Notes: generated by a model from the letters alone, not told the origin. DNA of 55,874 nt from an uncultured Ilumatobacter sp. (GCA_938091165.1 CALKNK010000004.1:1-55874), one strand, 5' to 3'. Counted from the first letter of the stretch, positions 1 through 8,781 are shown. Program-made: numbers and translations.

Positions 1-135
1 GCGCATCAGTCGTCGGCGCATCAGTCGTCGGCGCATCAGTCGTCGGCGCATCAGTCGTCGGCGCATCAGTCGTCGGCGCATCAGTCGTCGGCGCATCAGT
101 CGTCGGCGCATCAGTCGTCGGCGCATCAGTCGTCG
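1..135. repeat. Nine perfect copies of a 15-bp tandem repeat
   Basis: The unit GCGCATCAGTCGTCG is repeated nine times without a mismatch and continues past the window start. It lies in frame inside the SGNH lipoprotein gene on the minus strand, where each unit encodes TTDAP. Because 15 is a multiple of 3, copy-number change would lengthen or shorten a linker without breaking the frame. Confidence 0.97.
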
Positions 136-1087
136 TTCCCGGTGAACCGGTATTGGGTGTTGTGGGAACGGGCCGCAGTGTGCCGCTCGTTGAGCCGCCG
201 GTGTTTGGCGAACCATTGCCCTCGTCGATCGCAGAATCATCGCGGAACTGCGACCGGATGCACTCGGCCTCGTCGACCGGCGCCTCACCGAGCGCTACTG
301 CGGTGAGATTGGTCAGTACAAATTCACCGACATCGTTGGGGTGAAGGCCATCGGGAAGGAGCACGCCTGGTGTCCGAGCCGCCGCTGCCCAATCTATCAG
401 CGTGACATTCGGGTATTCGGCGGCTAGATCATTAATGACTGCTGTGACGTCGGAGTAATTGGGGCGATATTCCGTCACAGTGAACAGCAGCGTCGGACGC
501 GGCGCCAGCCGATCCAGAATCACTCGCATCTTTGTGTCGTAATTCTCTTTGTTTCCGTCGTAGTTGCTTCCGAGAAACACGGCTGCAGCATCCCAATCTG
601 TTGCAGCTGCCGGCAAAAGGGCCGTCGAAGGCAAGGCGTTTACATCGGCAGCGTTGGACTGACCCGCTGATGGTCGAGGAACACGCTGGTTGACAACGCT
701 GACACCGAACTCCACAAAGCGGCCAGCCTCTGCCGCCACCTCAACGGCCCAGCCGAGCGGCTCGAGTGCCGCGCACATCTCTCCGCCGTAGCGGGTCTCG
801 GTGCTCGCCAAGATTGAGTCGCCGATCATCAACAGCCGATTTCCTGCAACTTGATCGCCGATCGGTTCGGCAATCTCGCCGTCAGCCGTCAGCGGACGGG
901 TTACGAGGGACTCAAATTCCGCTGGAGGTCCTGCTGGAATTGTCGCAGGGAGAATGCCAACACCGGAGATTGTTGAAGGAGGCAGAGAGCCAGAGCCAGT
1001 TACCGAATCCGCGCTGCCACTCACTGAGCCGCCGCATGCGGTGAACACAGCAACTAGAGCGATCCACGAGAAGCGCATCGTTGTCAT
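1..1087 (-). CDS. SGNH/GDSL-like hydrolase lipoprotein, C-terminus cut by window edge
   Basis: Reading the minus strand from the ATG at 1087 gives an open frame that leaves the window at base 1. The N-terminus (MTTMRFSWIALVAVFTACGG) is a short signal peptide with a lipobox-like FTAC, so an exported lipoprotein is likely. The SGNH signature follows: MIGDSIL supplies the nucleophile Ser and DGLHPND supplies the Asp-x-x-His near the domain end. After the catalytic domain comes a Thr/Pro/Gly linker running into perfect TTDAP repeats. SGNH enzymes are esterases, lipases or O-acetyl-transferring partners; the substrate cannot be told here. A second ATG at 1078 is an alternative start. The real length is unknown because the repeat tract crosses the window edge. 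Confidence 0.8.
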   Translation of the reverse strand, partial: MTTMRFSWIALVAVFTACGGSVSGSADSVTGSGSLPPSTISGVGILPATIPAGPPAEFESLVTRPLTADGEIAEPIGDQVAGNRLLMIGDSILASTETRYGGEMCAALEPLGWAVEVAAEAGRFVEFGVSVVNQRVPRPSAGQSNAADVNALPSTALLPAAATDWDAAAVFLGSNYDGNKENYDTKMRVILDRLAPRPTLLFTVTEYRPNYSDVTAVINDLAAEYPNVTLIDWAAAARTPGVLLPDGLHPNDVGEFVLTNLTAVALGEAPVDEAECIRSQFRDDSAIDEGNGSPNTGGSTSGTLRPVPTTPNTGSPGTTTDAPTTDAPTTDAPTTDAPTTDAPTTDAPTTDAPTTDAPTTDA

Positions 1088-1130
1088 TAAAGCGCAGATC
1101 CAGCCTGACCTGGCGTCGCCAGGGGAAGAA

Positions 1131-1522
1131 TCAGCGGTAGCAGCCCCAGTGACCCAGCAAGTGGGCTGAAATGTCAATGCGCAGTTGGTAGCGGACCTCG
1201 TTGAGTAAATCGACCTCGCTCGACCCGTTCGTTTCCTCTTCCCCGTCGCTTGAATTCGTTGCAGGCGTTGACCGGCGAGAAAGGACGAACGCCACTGCGA
1301 CGAAGGTGACCAGTGCGTTAATGGCTGAACCAATACTGATGAATCCGTCGCCTATGCCGAAGCCAATGGAGGTCAAAATGGGGTCGCCGAAAACACAGAA
1401 ACAATCATCAGGATGATGGCTTCAGGCACGGCGTCCACGGTCGCCGCCAGAAACAGGGTCAGGATCAGATCCACTGCCTGATGACGACGTCTTTTGCTGG
1501 ACGAATGTGTTGAACGATGCAA
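1131..1522 (-). pseudogene. mscL: mscL large-conductance mechanosensitive channel, frameshifted remnant
   Basis: The downstream frame (1131-1395) reads FGIGDGFISIGSAINALVTF followed by VAVAFVL and ends with a DLLNEVRYQL helix, matching the second half of MscL (GDG...GAFINALI.FL...VL and the C-terminal LLTEIRDLL helix). The N-terminal half (VDLILTLFLAATVDAVPEAI then ILMIVSVF) is in another frame, and the two join at the T run 1390-1393. The usual N-terminal RGN motif is not clear, and a TGA lies just upstream of the TTG at 1522. An intact MscL would be a pentameric osmotic safety valve. Either the gene has decayed or one T is missing from the assembly. Confidence 0.6.
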
Positions 1523-1651
1523 TCACATTGTTCGTCTACCAAATTAGGTTTATGCGGGGGCTCTCCCGCCAGCCGTGCGGAATACCGCCGCCAACACTTT
1601 GTCGTTCGGCCAGACGTACCGTCCCGTCAAGTCAGCAGAAGGGTCCCGGAC

Positions 1652-2440
1652 TCAGCGAGCTGTCCAGCCGCCGTCGACGATGACGCTCTGGCCCGTCATG
1701 AAGGTGCCAGCTGAGCTGGCGAGCAGAAGGAGGGCTCCATCGAGTTCATGCGTCTCACCCATCCGGGGAATTGGCGTGTTGGCCTTAACGAACCGCTGGC
1801 TGCTCTCGTCGGTATCCATCCCGTCAGTCATCTCAGATGGAAACCACCCAGGACACAACGCGTTGACTGTGATGCCTTTGCGGGCCCACTGCACTGCAAG
1901 TTCACGAGTCAGGTTGACGACGGCCCCCTTGCTTGCGCTGTAATGCGCTTGCTTCACGGGCGACGACGCCACATGACCAAGCATCGAAGCAATGTTGATG
2001 ATTGACCCTCTGCCCGACTCGATCATCGACGGGGCACAGAGCTTCGACAGGTGCCATAGCGCAGTGACATTGATTTCCATCGAGCGTCGAAAGACGTCAA
2101 GACCTTCGTTTTCGATCGCCACCTGACTGCCCACGCCAGCATTGTTAACGACCACGTCGACACTCCCGTATGTCGCAAGCGTGTCGTTCACAATGCGCTC
2201 GCGATCAGCCTCAAGAGATACGTCGGCGGTGACCACGACTGCGGAGCCAGAGCGCAACGAGTTCAGTTCAGCAGCCAGAGCCTTGAGGCGGTCAGCGCGT
2301 CGGGCGGTCACGACGACATTTGCTCCAACTGCGTGTAGGACTTGGGCGAAACGATTGCCAAGTCCCGAAGATGCACCGGTCACGATCGCTACGCGATTGT
2401 CGAGTCGGAACATGTCAAGCGGCTGGAGCGATTCAGGCAT
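1652..2440 (-). CDS. SDR family NAD(P)-dependent oxidoreductase
   Basis: A 262-residue classical short-chain dehydrogenase. Visible are the nucleotide-binding TGASSGLG near residue 22, NNAG near 98, the catalytic Ser in the IINIASML strand, and YSASK near 166. The C-terminus (GQSVIVDGGW) is typical of 3-oxoacyl-ACP reductase-like SDRs. An internal Met at residue 10 (MFRLDNRVAIVTG) is a plausible shorter start. It is a single gene between the mscL remnant and a small membrane ORF on the other strand, so context does not reveal the substrate. Gluconate, steroid or acyl ketone reduction are all possible. Confidence 0.85.
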   Translation of the reverse strand: MPESLQPLDMFRLDNRVAIVTGASSGLGNRFAQVLHAVGANVVVTARRADRLKALAAELNSLRSGSAVVVTADVSLEADRERIVNDTLATYGSVDVVVNNAGVGSQVAIENEGLDVFRRSMEINVTALWHLSKLCAPSMIESGRGSIINIASMLGHVASSPVKQAHYSASKGAVVNLTRELAVQWARKGITVNALCPGWFPSEMTDGMDTDESSQRFVKANTPIPRMGETHELDGALLLLASSAGTFMTGQSVIVDGGWTAR

Positions 2441-2637
2441 GAGCCGAACGTAGCCCTCGTCTCAGAACTGGATCGAATTACACCTGTGAGGTTGGTTCAT
2501 GAAACGGCTTCATAGTCGTCATCGCTTCGTCACATGTTTTCGCGCGATCGCGTGACGTTCTCAACGGTCTGATGACGAACTTGCAAAAAAGCGCAATCCT
2601 CTGCCTCGCAGCAGATCAGAGCAACTATGCAGACGGA

Positions 2638-2877
2638 ATGGAAATTCGTCGCCGTACCTGGATCGCCGCTATCCGATTGGCTTTCGTGATATCGGCCGTC
2701 GCCGCACTTGCGTCCGTTGCGCTGTCCATGATCGGGCACATTTCTGACAGCATCATCGTGACCGCTGTCGTTGTGGTCGCGTTCGCTGCGAGTTGGGTAC
2801 AGACCGGCAGAGTCCAAGCCGGTAGTGCACCCGCTCACGTGGCCGTTCCGCTCCATCTAAACGTTCCCACTCGCTGA
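2638..2877 (+). CDS. Small two-helix membrane protein
   Basis: A 79-residue ORF from the ATG at 2638 (MEIRRRTWIAAIRLAFVISA...). It has a basic N-terminus, two hydrophobic stretches at about residues 10-30 and 36-53, and a short polar tail. A longer in-frame start at 2572 would add 22 residues of non-hydrophobic sequence and looks less natural. I do not recognise a family. It precedes the alpha/beta hydrolase on the same strand by 37 bases, but no coupling is evident. The call rests on membrane topology and strand context only. Confidence 0.45.
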   Translation: MEIRRRTWIAAIRLAFVISAVAALASVALSMIGHISDSIIVTAVVVVAFAASWVQTGRVQAGSAPAHVAVPLHLNVPTR

Positions 2878-2914
2878 GTCGGTCAACAGACGCTCGCTGT
2901 GCGAGCATCCACAC

Positions 2915-3631
2915 ATGACAGACGCTCGACACGTTGTCCTCGTTCATGGCGCTTGGCACGGTGCATGGTGTTGGGCGCCCCTGCAGGCTGAATTGGATCG
3001 CCGCGGGATCCCCTCGTACGCCATCGAACTCCCCGGTCATGGGGCCTCGGTCCATCCGCTTGGAGGACTGCACCATGACGCCCGCCACGTCACTGGAACG
3101 CTTAATCATCTCAGCCTTGACGACGCCGTTCTAGTCGGGCACAGCTATGGCGGCGCCGTCATCACGGAGGCTGGTGCGGGCAGAGCCGATCTCGCTCACC
3201 TGGTCTACATCGCAGCGTTCGCACTCGACATTGGCGAAAGTGTTAACGGCGCTCTTCGTTCGTTCGAACGCCGATCCGTTGCTCTCGCCTCCGCCGTTCA
3301 AATGCAAGACGACGGCACAACCACGCTGAACCCCGATCTTGCTGCGAGCGCACTATACGGCTCGTGTTCTCCTCCTGCGATTGAGGCCGCACTTCGGCGT
3401 CTGTCGCCGCAGCCCGTCGCCACGATGACGGAATCGGTTCATGGCTCTGCTCGTGACGACATCTCCTCGAGCTATCTCCGATGCCTTCGCGACGAGGCAG
3501 TCCACCCTGATCATCAAACGGTAATGGCGGCACGCTGCGACGAGCAGGTCGATATTGACACTGACCACTCCCCCTTTCTCAGCACCACAGGTGTTGTTGC
3601 TGACCATCTCGAACAGGCGGCTCACTCGTGA
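2915..3631 (+). CDS. Alpha/beta-fold hydrolase
   Basis: A 238-residue protein of the small esterase type. HGAWHGAWCW near residue 11 is the oxyanion-hole region, VGHSYGG near residue 75 holds the nucleophile Ser, and DTDHSPF near residue 215 holds the catalytic His. The fold pattern resembles methylesterase/hydroxynitrile-lyase relatives (HGAxHGAWCW and GHSxGG). No signal peptide is seen, so it is cytoplasmic. Its last bases overlap the start of the following F420-type oxidoreductase (GTGA), so the two are probably translated together and act on related compounds. The substrate is unknown. Confidence 0.85.
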   Translation: MTDARHVVLVHGAWHGAWCWAPLQAELDRRGIPSYAIELPGHGASVHPLGGLHHDARHVTGTLNHLSLDDAVLVGHSYGGAVITEAGAGRADLAHLVYIAAFALDIGESVNGALRSFERRSVALASAVQMQDDGTTTLNPDLAASALYGSCSPPAIEAALRRLSPQPVATMTESVHGSARDDISSSYLRCLRDEAVHPDHQTVMAARCDEQVDIDTDHSPFLSTTGVVADHLEQAAHS

Positions 3632-4539
3632 CCGACATGAAAGTTCGAATAGGTTTCGGACTCGGCACCCGGACCAACCTCAATGACGAGACCTACGGCA
3701 CGGTCATTGATGCGCTTGAATTGCACCAATTTGATTCGCTATGGCTGTCAGAAAAAATAAGCGGGGAGGCACCTGACCCTTTAGTGGCAATGGCTTTTGG
3801 CGCAGGTCGGACCAAGAATCTTAAGTTCGGCATGTCGGTGATGGTGCTCCCCGGACGCAATCCGGTTGTGCTGGCCAAACAACTTGCCACACTTGGGCGA
3901 ATGTCGGCCGGACGGCTCCTTCCCGCATTCGGCCTCGGTGCGGTTGACCCGATTGAGCAACAAGCGTTCGGTGTTGAGCGGTCGCAGCGGGCACGGATCT
4001 TCAACGAGTCGCTCGAGGTAATGAAGAAGTGCTGGTCAGGCGAGCCGTTCGAATATCACGGTGAATACTTCAACTACGAGGGTGTCCGTGTCCTTCCGGC
4101 TCCAAAGCGCATGGATGTGTGGCTCGGTGGGATTGCTCCATCAGAACTGAAGCGGGTGGGCCGGGTGGCCGACGGGTGGTTACCGTCGTTCGTGACGCCC
4201 GCAGATGCCGCCGCTGGACGCGCCGTTATTGAAGCGGTTGCCGCAGAACACGAACGATCGATCGACGATGATCACTACGGCGTTCTTATCCCCTACTCAT
4301 TTGGAGCCGTCCCAGACGTCATTCTTCAGCTTCTTGCGAAACGCCGACCGGATCTAAACGACGTCACTCAGCTAGTTCCGTCATCGTGGGACGGCGTCGC
4401 ACAACTTATTCAGCAGTTCGTTGACATCGGCACTACCAAGTTCGTGGTGTTGCCCGTTGATGAGCCGCGCAACGCTGAGCAATGGAGCACCCACATTGGC
4501 GAAGCTGCGGACGTCCTTCTCCCCCTCGAGGTGGGTTGA
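3628..4539 (+). CDS. LLM class F420-dependent oxidoreductase
   Basis: A 303-residue luciferase-like TIM-barrel protein. Family features include FDSLWLSEKI near residue 35, GMSVMVLPGRNPVVLAKQLA near 67, the LxPAFGLGA stretch near 97, and GEYFNYEGVRVLPAPK near 147. Relatives use coenzyme F420 (or FMN) for hydride transfer to or from alcohols, imines or enoyl substrates. The start overlaps the preceding hydrolase stop by four bases (GTG at 3628); an ATG nine bases later (MKVRIGFGLG) is an alternative. The gene ends one base before the convergent glnS. F420 use fits an actinobacterial host, but the cofactor is inferred from family. Confidence 0.85.
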   Translation: MTDMKVRIGFGLGTRTNLNDETYGTVIDALELHQFDSLWLSEKISGEAPDPLVAMAFGAGRTKNLKFGMSVMVLPGRNPVVLAKQLATLGRMSAGRLLPAFGLGAVDPIEQQAFGVERSQRARIFNESLEVMKKCWSGEPFEYHGEYFNYEGVRVLPAPKRMDVWLGGIAPSELKRVGRVADGWLPSFVTPADAAAGRAVIEAVAAEHERSIDDDHYGVLIPYSFGAVPDVILQLLAKRRPDLNDVTQLVPSSWDGVAQLIQQFVDIGTTKFVVLPVDEPRNAEQWSTHIGEAADVLLPLEVG

Positions 4540-4540
4540 A

Positions 4541-6247
4541 CTATTTTCTTTTCTGAATGTTCGCCCATTCGTCGCGCAAGCCAACAGTCCGGTGGAACAG
4601 CAATGGCGTTCGCTGGTCTGCAGCGAAGTAACCCAAACGCTCAAACTGAACGACCTCTTCGGCGGCAGTCTCGGCCAGGGCTGGCTCGAGCTTGCACCCA
4701 TGCAACAAAGTCTTCGAGTCACTATTGAGGTCGTCAAAGGGGTCACCTGTTTCGCTGCCTGGAACCTCGGCGGCGAAAAGACGCTCGTATAGCGCAACCT
4801 CGGCTTCAACGGCATGGGCAGCGCTCACCCAGTGCATCGTCGACTTGACCTTGCGGCCATCGAGCGAATTTCCGCCCTTGGTCTCTGGATCATATGTGAC
4901 ATGGACTTCAACGACGTTGCCATCGTCGTCGCTCACAAAGTCGGTTGCGGTGACGAAGTACGCACCGCGGAGTCGGACCTCGCGTCCTGGCGTTAGGCGG
5001 TAGTACTTCGGCGGTGGCTCGGCCTTGAAGTCGTCATGCTCGATGTACAGCACCCCAGAGAATGGGGCAGTACGTGTACCATCTTCTGTGTTCTCGGGGT
5101 TGTTGTTGAGCTCGACGTATTCGACGATTGGATCGCCGTCTGCGTCAGTCGGCCAATTCGTAATAACGACCCTCAACGGTTCCAGCACGGCCATTCGCCG
5201 TTGAGCGACCTTGTTTAGCCGCGTTCGAATGAAGGATTCCAGGAGCTCGATTTCGTGGCGGCTGTTGGTCTTAGATACGCCAACGAAGTGACAGAACTCG
5301 CGGATCGCCGCAGCCGGGTACCCGCGACGGCGCAAGCCACGTAGCGTTGGTAGGCGGGGGTCATCCCAACCGTCGACAACACCGTCAGCAACCAGGGTTG
5401 CAAGCTTCCGTTTCGATGTGATCGTGTGCGTAAGTTCCAAACGCGCAAACTCGTACTGCCGTGGCTGTTCGAAGGGCAGCGCTGCGAACTCGCTCAGTCG
5501 ATCGAGAAACCAGTCATAGAGCGCGCGATGAGAGTCGAACTCCAGCGAACACAGCGAGTGAGTGACACCTTCGATCGCATCGCTTTGACCATGCGCCCAG
5601 TCATACGTCGGGTACACGCTCCAACCGTCGCCGGTGCGGTGGTGCGGCTCCTTACGAATCCGGTACATGACGGGATCGCGCAGCTGCATGTTCTCGTGCT
5701 GCATGTCAATCCTGGCACGCAACACGCGTGCACCCTCGTCGAAGTCGCCCGCCCGCATCCCTGCGAACAGCGCAAGGTTCTCGTCGACCGTCCGATTCCG
5801 GAACGGGCTTTCAACTCCTGGTTTGCCGTATCCGCCGCGCTGTTCAGAGATTGTGTCGCCGTCTTGGTCGTCGACGTATGCCAGGCCATTCGAAATGAGG
5901 AGCTCAGCCCACTCTGCGAGCTGGGCGAAGTAATCGCTAGTAAATAATGGGTCGTGATCAAGCGGATACCCGAGCCACGCAAGATCCTCAACGATGCCAG
6001 CAACGAAGCTGGCGTCTTCTGTGTCAGGGTTGGTGTCGTCGAACCGCAGCCTGCATACCCCATTGAATTCTCGTGCGAGCTCAAAGTCTGCGGTAATCGC
6101 TTTCGCGTGGCCAATATGTAAATACCCATTTGGCTCAGGCGGGAACCTGGTCTGGACGCGACCGCCGAAGGCCCCAGTTGCGTTGTGCTCGACCACCACG
6201 TCATGGACGAAGTTTGCAGCAGTCGGCAGGTTTGACGTTTCGCCCAT
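4541..6247 (-). CDS. glnS: Glutaminyl-tRNA synthetase
   Basis: The 568-residue product is a class I aminoacyl-tRNA synthetase charging tRNA-Gln directly. Near the start it has RFPPEPNGYLHIGHAKAI with the HIGH motif. CRLRFDDTNP follows, then WSVYPTYDWAHGQSDAIEGV, and SKRKL serves as the KMSKS-equivalent loop. The full C-terminal anticodon-binding half is present and ends in QKRK. I chose the ATG at 6247; the frame opens further upstream from a TTG at 6286. Length agrees with the family (about 550-570). Many actinobacteria lack GlnRS and make Gln-tRNA through GatCAB, so a dedicated enzyme here is notable. Expect cytoplasmic action. Confidence 0.95.
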   Translation of the reverse strand: MGETSNLPTAANFVHDVVVEHNATGAFGGRVQTRFPPEPNGYLHIGHAKAITADFELAREFNGVCRLRFDDTNPDTEDASFVAGIVEDLAWLGYPLDHDPLFTSDYFAQLAEWAELLISNGLAYVDDQDGDTISEQRGGYGKPGVESPFRNRTVDENLALFAGMRAGDFDEGARVLRARIDMQHENMQLRDPVMYRIRKEPHHRTGDGWSVYPTYDWAHGQSDAIEGVTHSLCSLEFDSHRALYDWFLDRLSEFAALPFEQPRQYEFARLELTHTITSKRKLATLVADGVVDGWDDPRLPTLRGLRRRGYPAAAIREFCHFVGVSKTNSRHEIELLESFIRTRLNKVAQRRMAVLEPLRVVITNWPTDADGDPIVEYVELNNNPENTEDGTRTAPFSGVLYIEHDDFKAEPPPKYYRLTPGREVRLRGAYFVTATDFVSDDDGNVVEVHVTYDPETKGGNSLDGRKVKSTMHWVSAAHAVEAEVALYERLFAAEVPGSETGDPFDDLNSDSKTLLHGCKLEPALAETAAEEVVQFERLGYFAADQRTPLLFHRTVGLRDEWANIQKRK

Positions 6248-6500
6248 ATTGACCAGTATGCCCAGCTCCAACGCAACGGACTGCAATGCGTCGAGCAGCT
6301 CGCGAACATCACCTGGCTCGGGCGATATGCACTTGCTCTGTGACGGCTCTGAGCTAAGGCAGCGATCTGGAGACCGACACTCAGCGCATCGATCAATCGG
6401 CGGAGCCGTTCACAGGCTGCGCATACCTCAGGGTCAAAGTCGTCAGCGTCATCAGCAACTGTTTCGGTCCGCAGCCACAGCAAATTAATCGATTTCATGC

Positions 6501-6744
6501 TCAGCAAAGCCAGGCGGCTGCTTGATGTTCCGATTGATCTAGTAGGGGTGCTTGTGATGACTCGAGTGCATCGAGGCCCCACTCAATGCACTCAGGTGCG
6601 AAGATCTAGATCTCTGCTCCACCCTGGCGGAGACGCTTCATATTCTCTTTCACTTGCCAGGTTCTCAGAACCGTCGTCGTCGGCCAGCCGGGCGTCGAGG
6701 ACGTTCAAGGAGTTTGTCCCCATGTCAATTGCCGTCTCACGCAT
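6501..6744 (-). pseudogene. Ppx/GppA phosphatase N-terminal remnant
   Basis: From the ATG at 6744 the frame reads METs of the form M-R-E-T-AIDMGTNSLNVLDARLADD, matching the first strand of exopolyphosphatase/guanosine-pentaphosphatase proteins (AIDxGTNSxxxLVA). It stops near 6592, and a second frame then gives FAPECIEWGLDALESSQAP, which resembles the next family segment (SPEAIERGLDALRRF). Only about 80 of the expected 300-500 residues remain, with a frameshift near 6600 and a stop at 6501. The ancestral protein hydrolysed polyphosphate or pppGpp. It is non-functional as read. Confidence 0.55.
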
Positions 6745-6786
6745 GCTTGGCGCCGCACTCGACCGTGCAGAAGTCATTGAGGCAGT

Positions 6787-7851
6787 TCAGGTTTCGACGG
6801 AATGAGCTACGGACAGCTCAATCGAGGCGCCAATCCGGTCGTGAAGACCCTGCAAATCGACACCCTCGGTGCTTTTCTGCCCGCGGACGTAGCGGGCGTA
6901 GACGCCGTGGATAATGCAAGCAGTCTTAAAAGAGTTAAAAGAGCGATAGTACGCCAGGTTCGACAGGTCGGCGTCGGTCTTGTCGGCATAAAACGACGTG
7001 AGTTCGTCGCGAGAAGAAAAGCCTTCGATCGCCGTCGCCGCATCGCCAAGCGCCGCATGCGGATCGGTCGGCTCCACCCATGCGTTGAGCGCATAAGCGA
7101 AGTCGGCGAGTGGGTCCCCCAGGGTTGCGATCTCCCAGTCGAGTATCGCCACGATTTTGCCGTCGGAACTCACCATAGAGTTGTGTACGCCATAGTCGCC
7201 GTGTACGACGCGGCCCGGGCCTTGTTCAGGCATCTTGTCGAGCAACCACTCGTGCAACTCGTGCACGCGAGGGTCGTCATAATCAGCGGCTTCAGCTGAT
7301 GCCGTCCACGATCCGTACCAGGTGCGGAGCTGGCGACCGACGTATCCATCAGGGCGACCAAGGTTGCCGAGCCCAACGTCGGCGGGATCGACGGAGTGAA
7401 TGCTTGCGAGCACGGACATGAACGACTCGCCCACGCGACCGCGTGCAGCAAGGTCAAGATGCTGCGCGGTATCGGTCCCGTTGTACAGAGCGCTGCCGCC
7501 CACCTTGGCCATGACGTAAAAATGACGGTCGCACACCGCACGGTCGTCGCAGTAGCCGACCGGCTCAGCGACAGGAATTCCCACCGGGTGAAGCGCCTCG
7601 ATGATCCGGTACTCGCGGAACATATCGTGTGCCTTGGGCAGGAGGTCGCCCTGCGGGGGCCGGCGAATGACGAACTCAGCGCCGTTGCTATCCGTCAGCA
7701 GGTACGTGAGATTGGAGTGACCACCCGTGAGGCGAGTCCACCGACACGGCGGCACGACTGGAGTGTGAGCAGCCAACCACGGCTCGACCAACGACACATC
7801 GAATCCAACGGGGGTCTCACTGTTGTCCACGTGTGCAGTGTTGCCGATCAT
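6787..7851 (-). CDS. Phosphotransferase (APH/ACAD10-like) family protein
   Basis: The 354-residue protein begins at the ATG at 7851 (MIGNTAHVDN), since codons upstream lie in the neighbouring SDR gene. It has LTGGHSNLTYLL near residue 43, a Lys-equivalent strand (EFVIRRPP), the catalytic-loop HGDYGVHN near 216, and the metal-binding ILDWEIATLGDPLADFA near 235. This is the aminoglycoside-phosphotransferase-like kinase family whose bacterial members often sit with acyl-CoA dehydrogenases and CoA ligases and probably phosphorylate hydroxyacyl-CoAs or related alcohols. It is the last gene of the benzoate operon. The substrate is unknown. Confidence 0.85.
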   Translation of the reverse strand: MIGNTAHVDNSETPVGFDVSLVEPWLAAHTPVVPPCRWTRLTGGHSNLTYLLTDSNGAEFVIRRPPQGDLLPKAHDMFREYRIIEALHPVGIPVAEPVGYCDDRAVCDRHFYVMAKVGGSALYNGTDTAQHLDLAARGRVGESFMSVLASIHSVDPADVGLGNLGRPDGYVGRQLRTWYGSWTASAEAADYDDPRVHELHEWLLDKMPEQGPGRVVHGDYGVHNSMVSSDGKIVAILDWEIATLGDPLADFAYALNAWVEPTDPHAALGDAATAIEGFSSRDELTSFYADKTDADLSNLAYYRSFNSFKTACIIHGVYARYVRGQKSTEGVDLQGLHDRIGASIELSVAHSVET

Positions 7852-7885
7852 GTCCGCGATCGAACAACTCGCCGGCGTCAGATCC

Positions 7886-8737
7886 TCACAGCTTGGGTGC
7901 GATGGCATCGCCCGGCAGCGAGCCGTCGCCGGACAGAGCCCTCTGGAACCGACGCATCCCAGTGAGCCAACGATCCACGTCCGTTGCCTTGCGCTCAAGG
8001 TAGGTCTGCACTTCGGGATGCGGCAACACGTGGAAGCGTTCTTCGCGCATCGCGTCGAGGCAGACCTGCGCAACGTCGTCGCTGCTCAACACACCGTCAC
8101 CGGATGCCACCCCGCCCTCGAAATCGTCGGGATCATCACCGATGTCGGCTGCGCCGCCAAGGTCTGGGCTATTCGCCACGATGTTGGTGGCGACGGCCTG
8201 CGGGCACAGCACCGACACGCGGATTCCCTGGTGATGATGGCTGACGCTCAACCACTCGGCGAGCGACACAGCGGCACCTTTGGTCACCGAATACGCAAGT
8301 GACCCAATCTGTGTCAGGAGGCCGGCCGCTGACGCCGTGTTGAGCAGGTACCCCTCACCGCGAGCAATCATGGACGGGAGCACGGCACGCGCGGCATAGA
8401 TGTGGCTCATCACATGCACGTCCCACATGTGATCGATGCGCTCGTTGGAATCCTCGAGGCCACCAACGGTCACGTAACCCGCGTTGGAGGCGAAGAGGTC
8501 GATGGGGCCATGCGCCGCTTCGGTGGCCTCGACCATTGCGACAATCGCCGCTTCGTCACGCACGTCGATCTCGAACCCGGTACCCCCGACGTCGACCGCG
8601 ACACGGTCAGCGGCAGCACCGTCGAGGTCAGCGACCACGACGTGACGAGCTCCCTCACGGTGCGCGGCGCGAGCGAGTGCCTCTCCGATGCCCGACCCAC
8701 CGCCGGTGATGATGATGACTCGATCCTTGAGTTCCAT
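7886..8737 (-). CDS. SDR family oxidoreductase of the box operon
   Basis: A 283-residue classical SDR with TGGGSGIG at residue 11, a SNAG variant of NNAG near 85, the catalytic-Ser strand LLNTASAAG near 133, and YSVTK near 150. The C-terminal extension (ERKATDVDRWLTGMRRFQRA) is longer than in FabG-type enzymes and is common in actinobacterial SDRs that sit next to acyl-CoA genes. It lies 34 bases upstream of the phosphotransferase and 44 downstream of the benzoate-CoA ligase, with a hairpin in the second gap. A role in reducing or oxidising a ring-cleavage intermediate is possible but not shown. Confidence 0.85.
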   Translation of the reverse strand: MELKDRVIIITGGGSGIGEALARAAHREGARHVVVADLDGAAADRVAVDVGGTGFEIDVRDEAAIVAMVEATEAAHGPIDLFASNAGYVTVGGLEDSNERIDHMWDVHVMSHIYAARAVLPSMIARGEGYLLNTASAAGLLTQIGSLAYSVTKGAAVSLAEWLSVSHHHQGIRVSVLCPQAVATNIVANSPDLGGAADIGDDPDDFEGGVASGDGVLSSDDVAQVCLDAMREERFHVLPHPEVQTYLERKATDVDRWLTGMRRFQRALSGDGSLPGDAIAPKL

Positions 8738-8740
8738 AGA

Positions 8741-8767
8741 ACGACATCGTGCCAGGCACGACGTCGT
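8741..8767. repeat. 27-bp intergenic palindrome (box copy 1)
   Basis: A dyad with 13-bp arms and one mismatch is centred on A8754, around the core GTGCCAGGCAC. It fills the gap between the ligase stop and the SDR start. The same design occurs at 12556-12582 in the same operon. As RNA it would fold into a strong hairpin without a U tract, so an RNA-processing or stability role fits better than simple termination. Confidence 0.8.
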
Positions 8768-8781
8768 TGCCCGGCACCGAA

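Noticed and set aside
1..135. CRISPR array
   Set aside because: The unit is 15 bp with no spacers, and it encodes a repeated protein segment in frame.
5494..6582. 362-residue minus-strand ORF
   Set aside because: Most of it overlaps glnS in another frame and has no family features.
6287..6582. Small Cys-containing ORF upstream of glnS (EVCAACERLRRLIDAL)
   Set aside because: Two frames here give plausible-looking Cys-rich peptides, but neither has a ribosome site or family match, so I could not choose.
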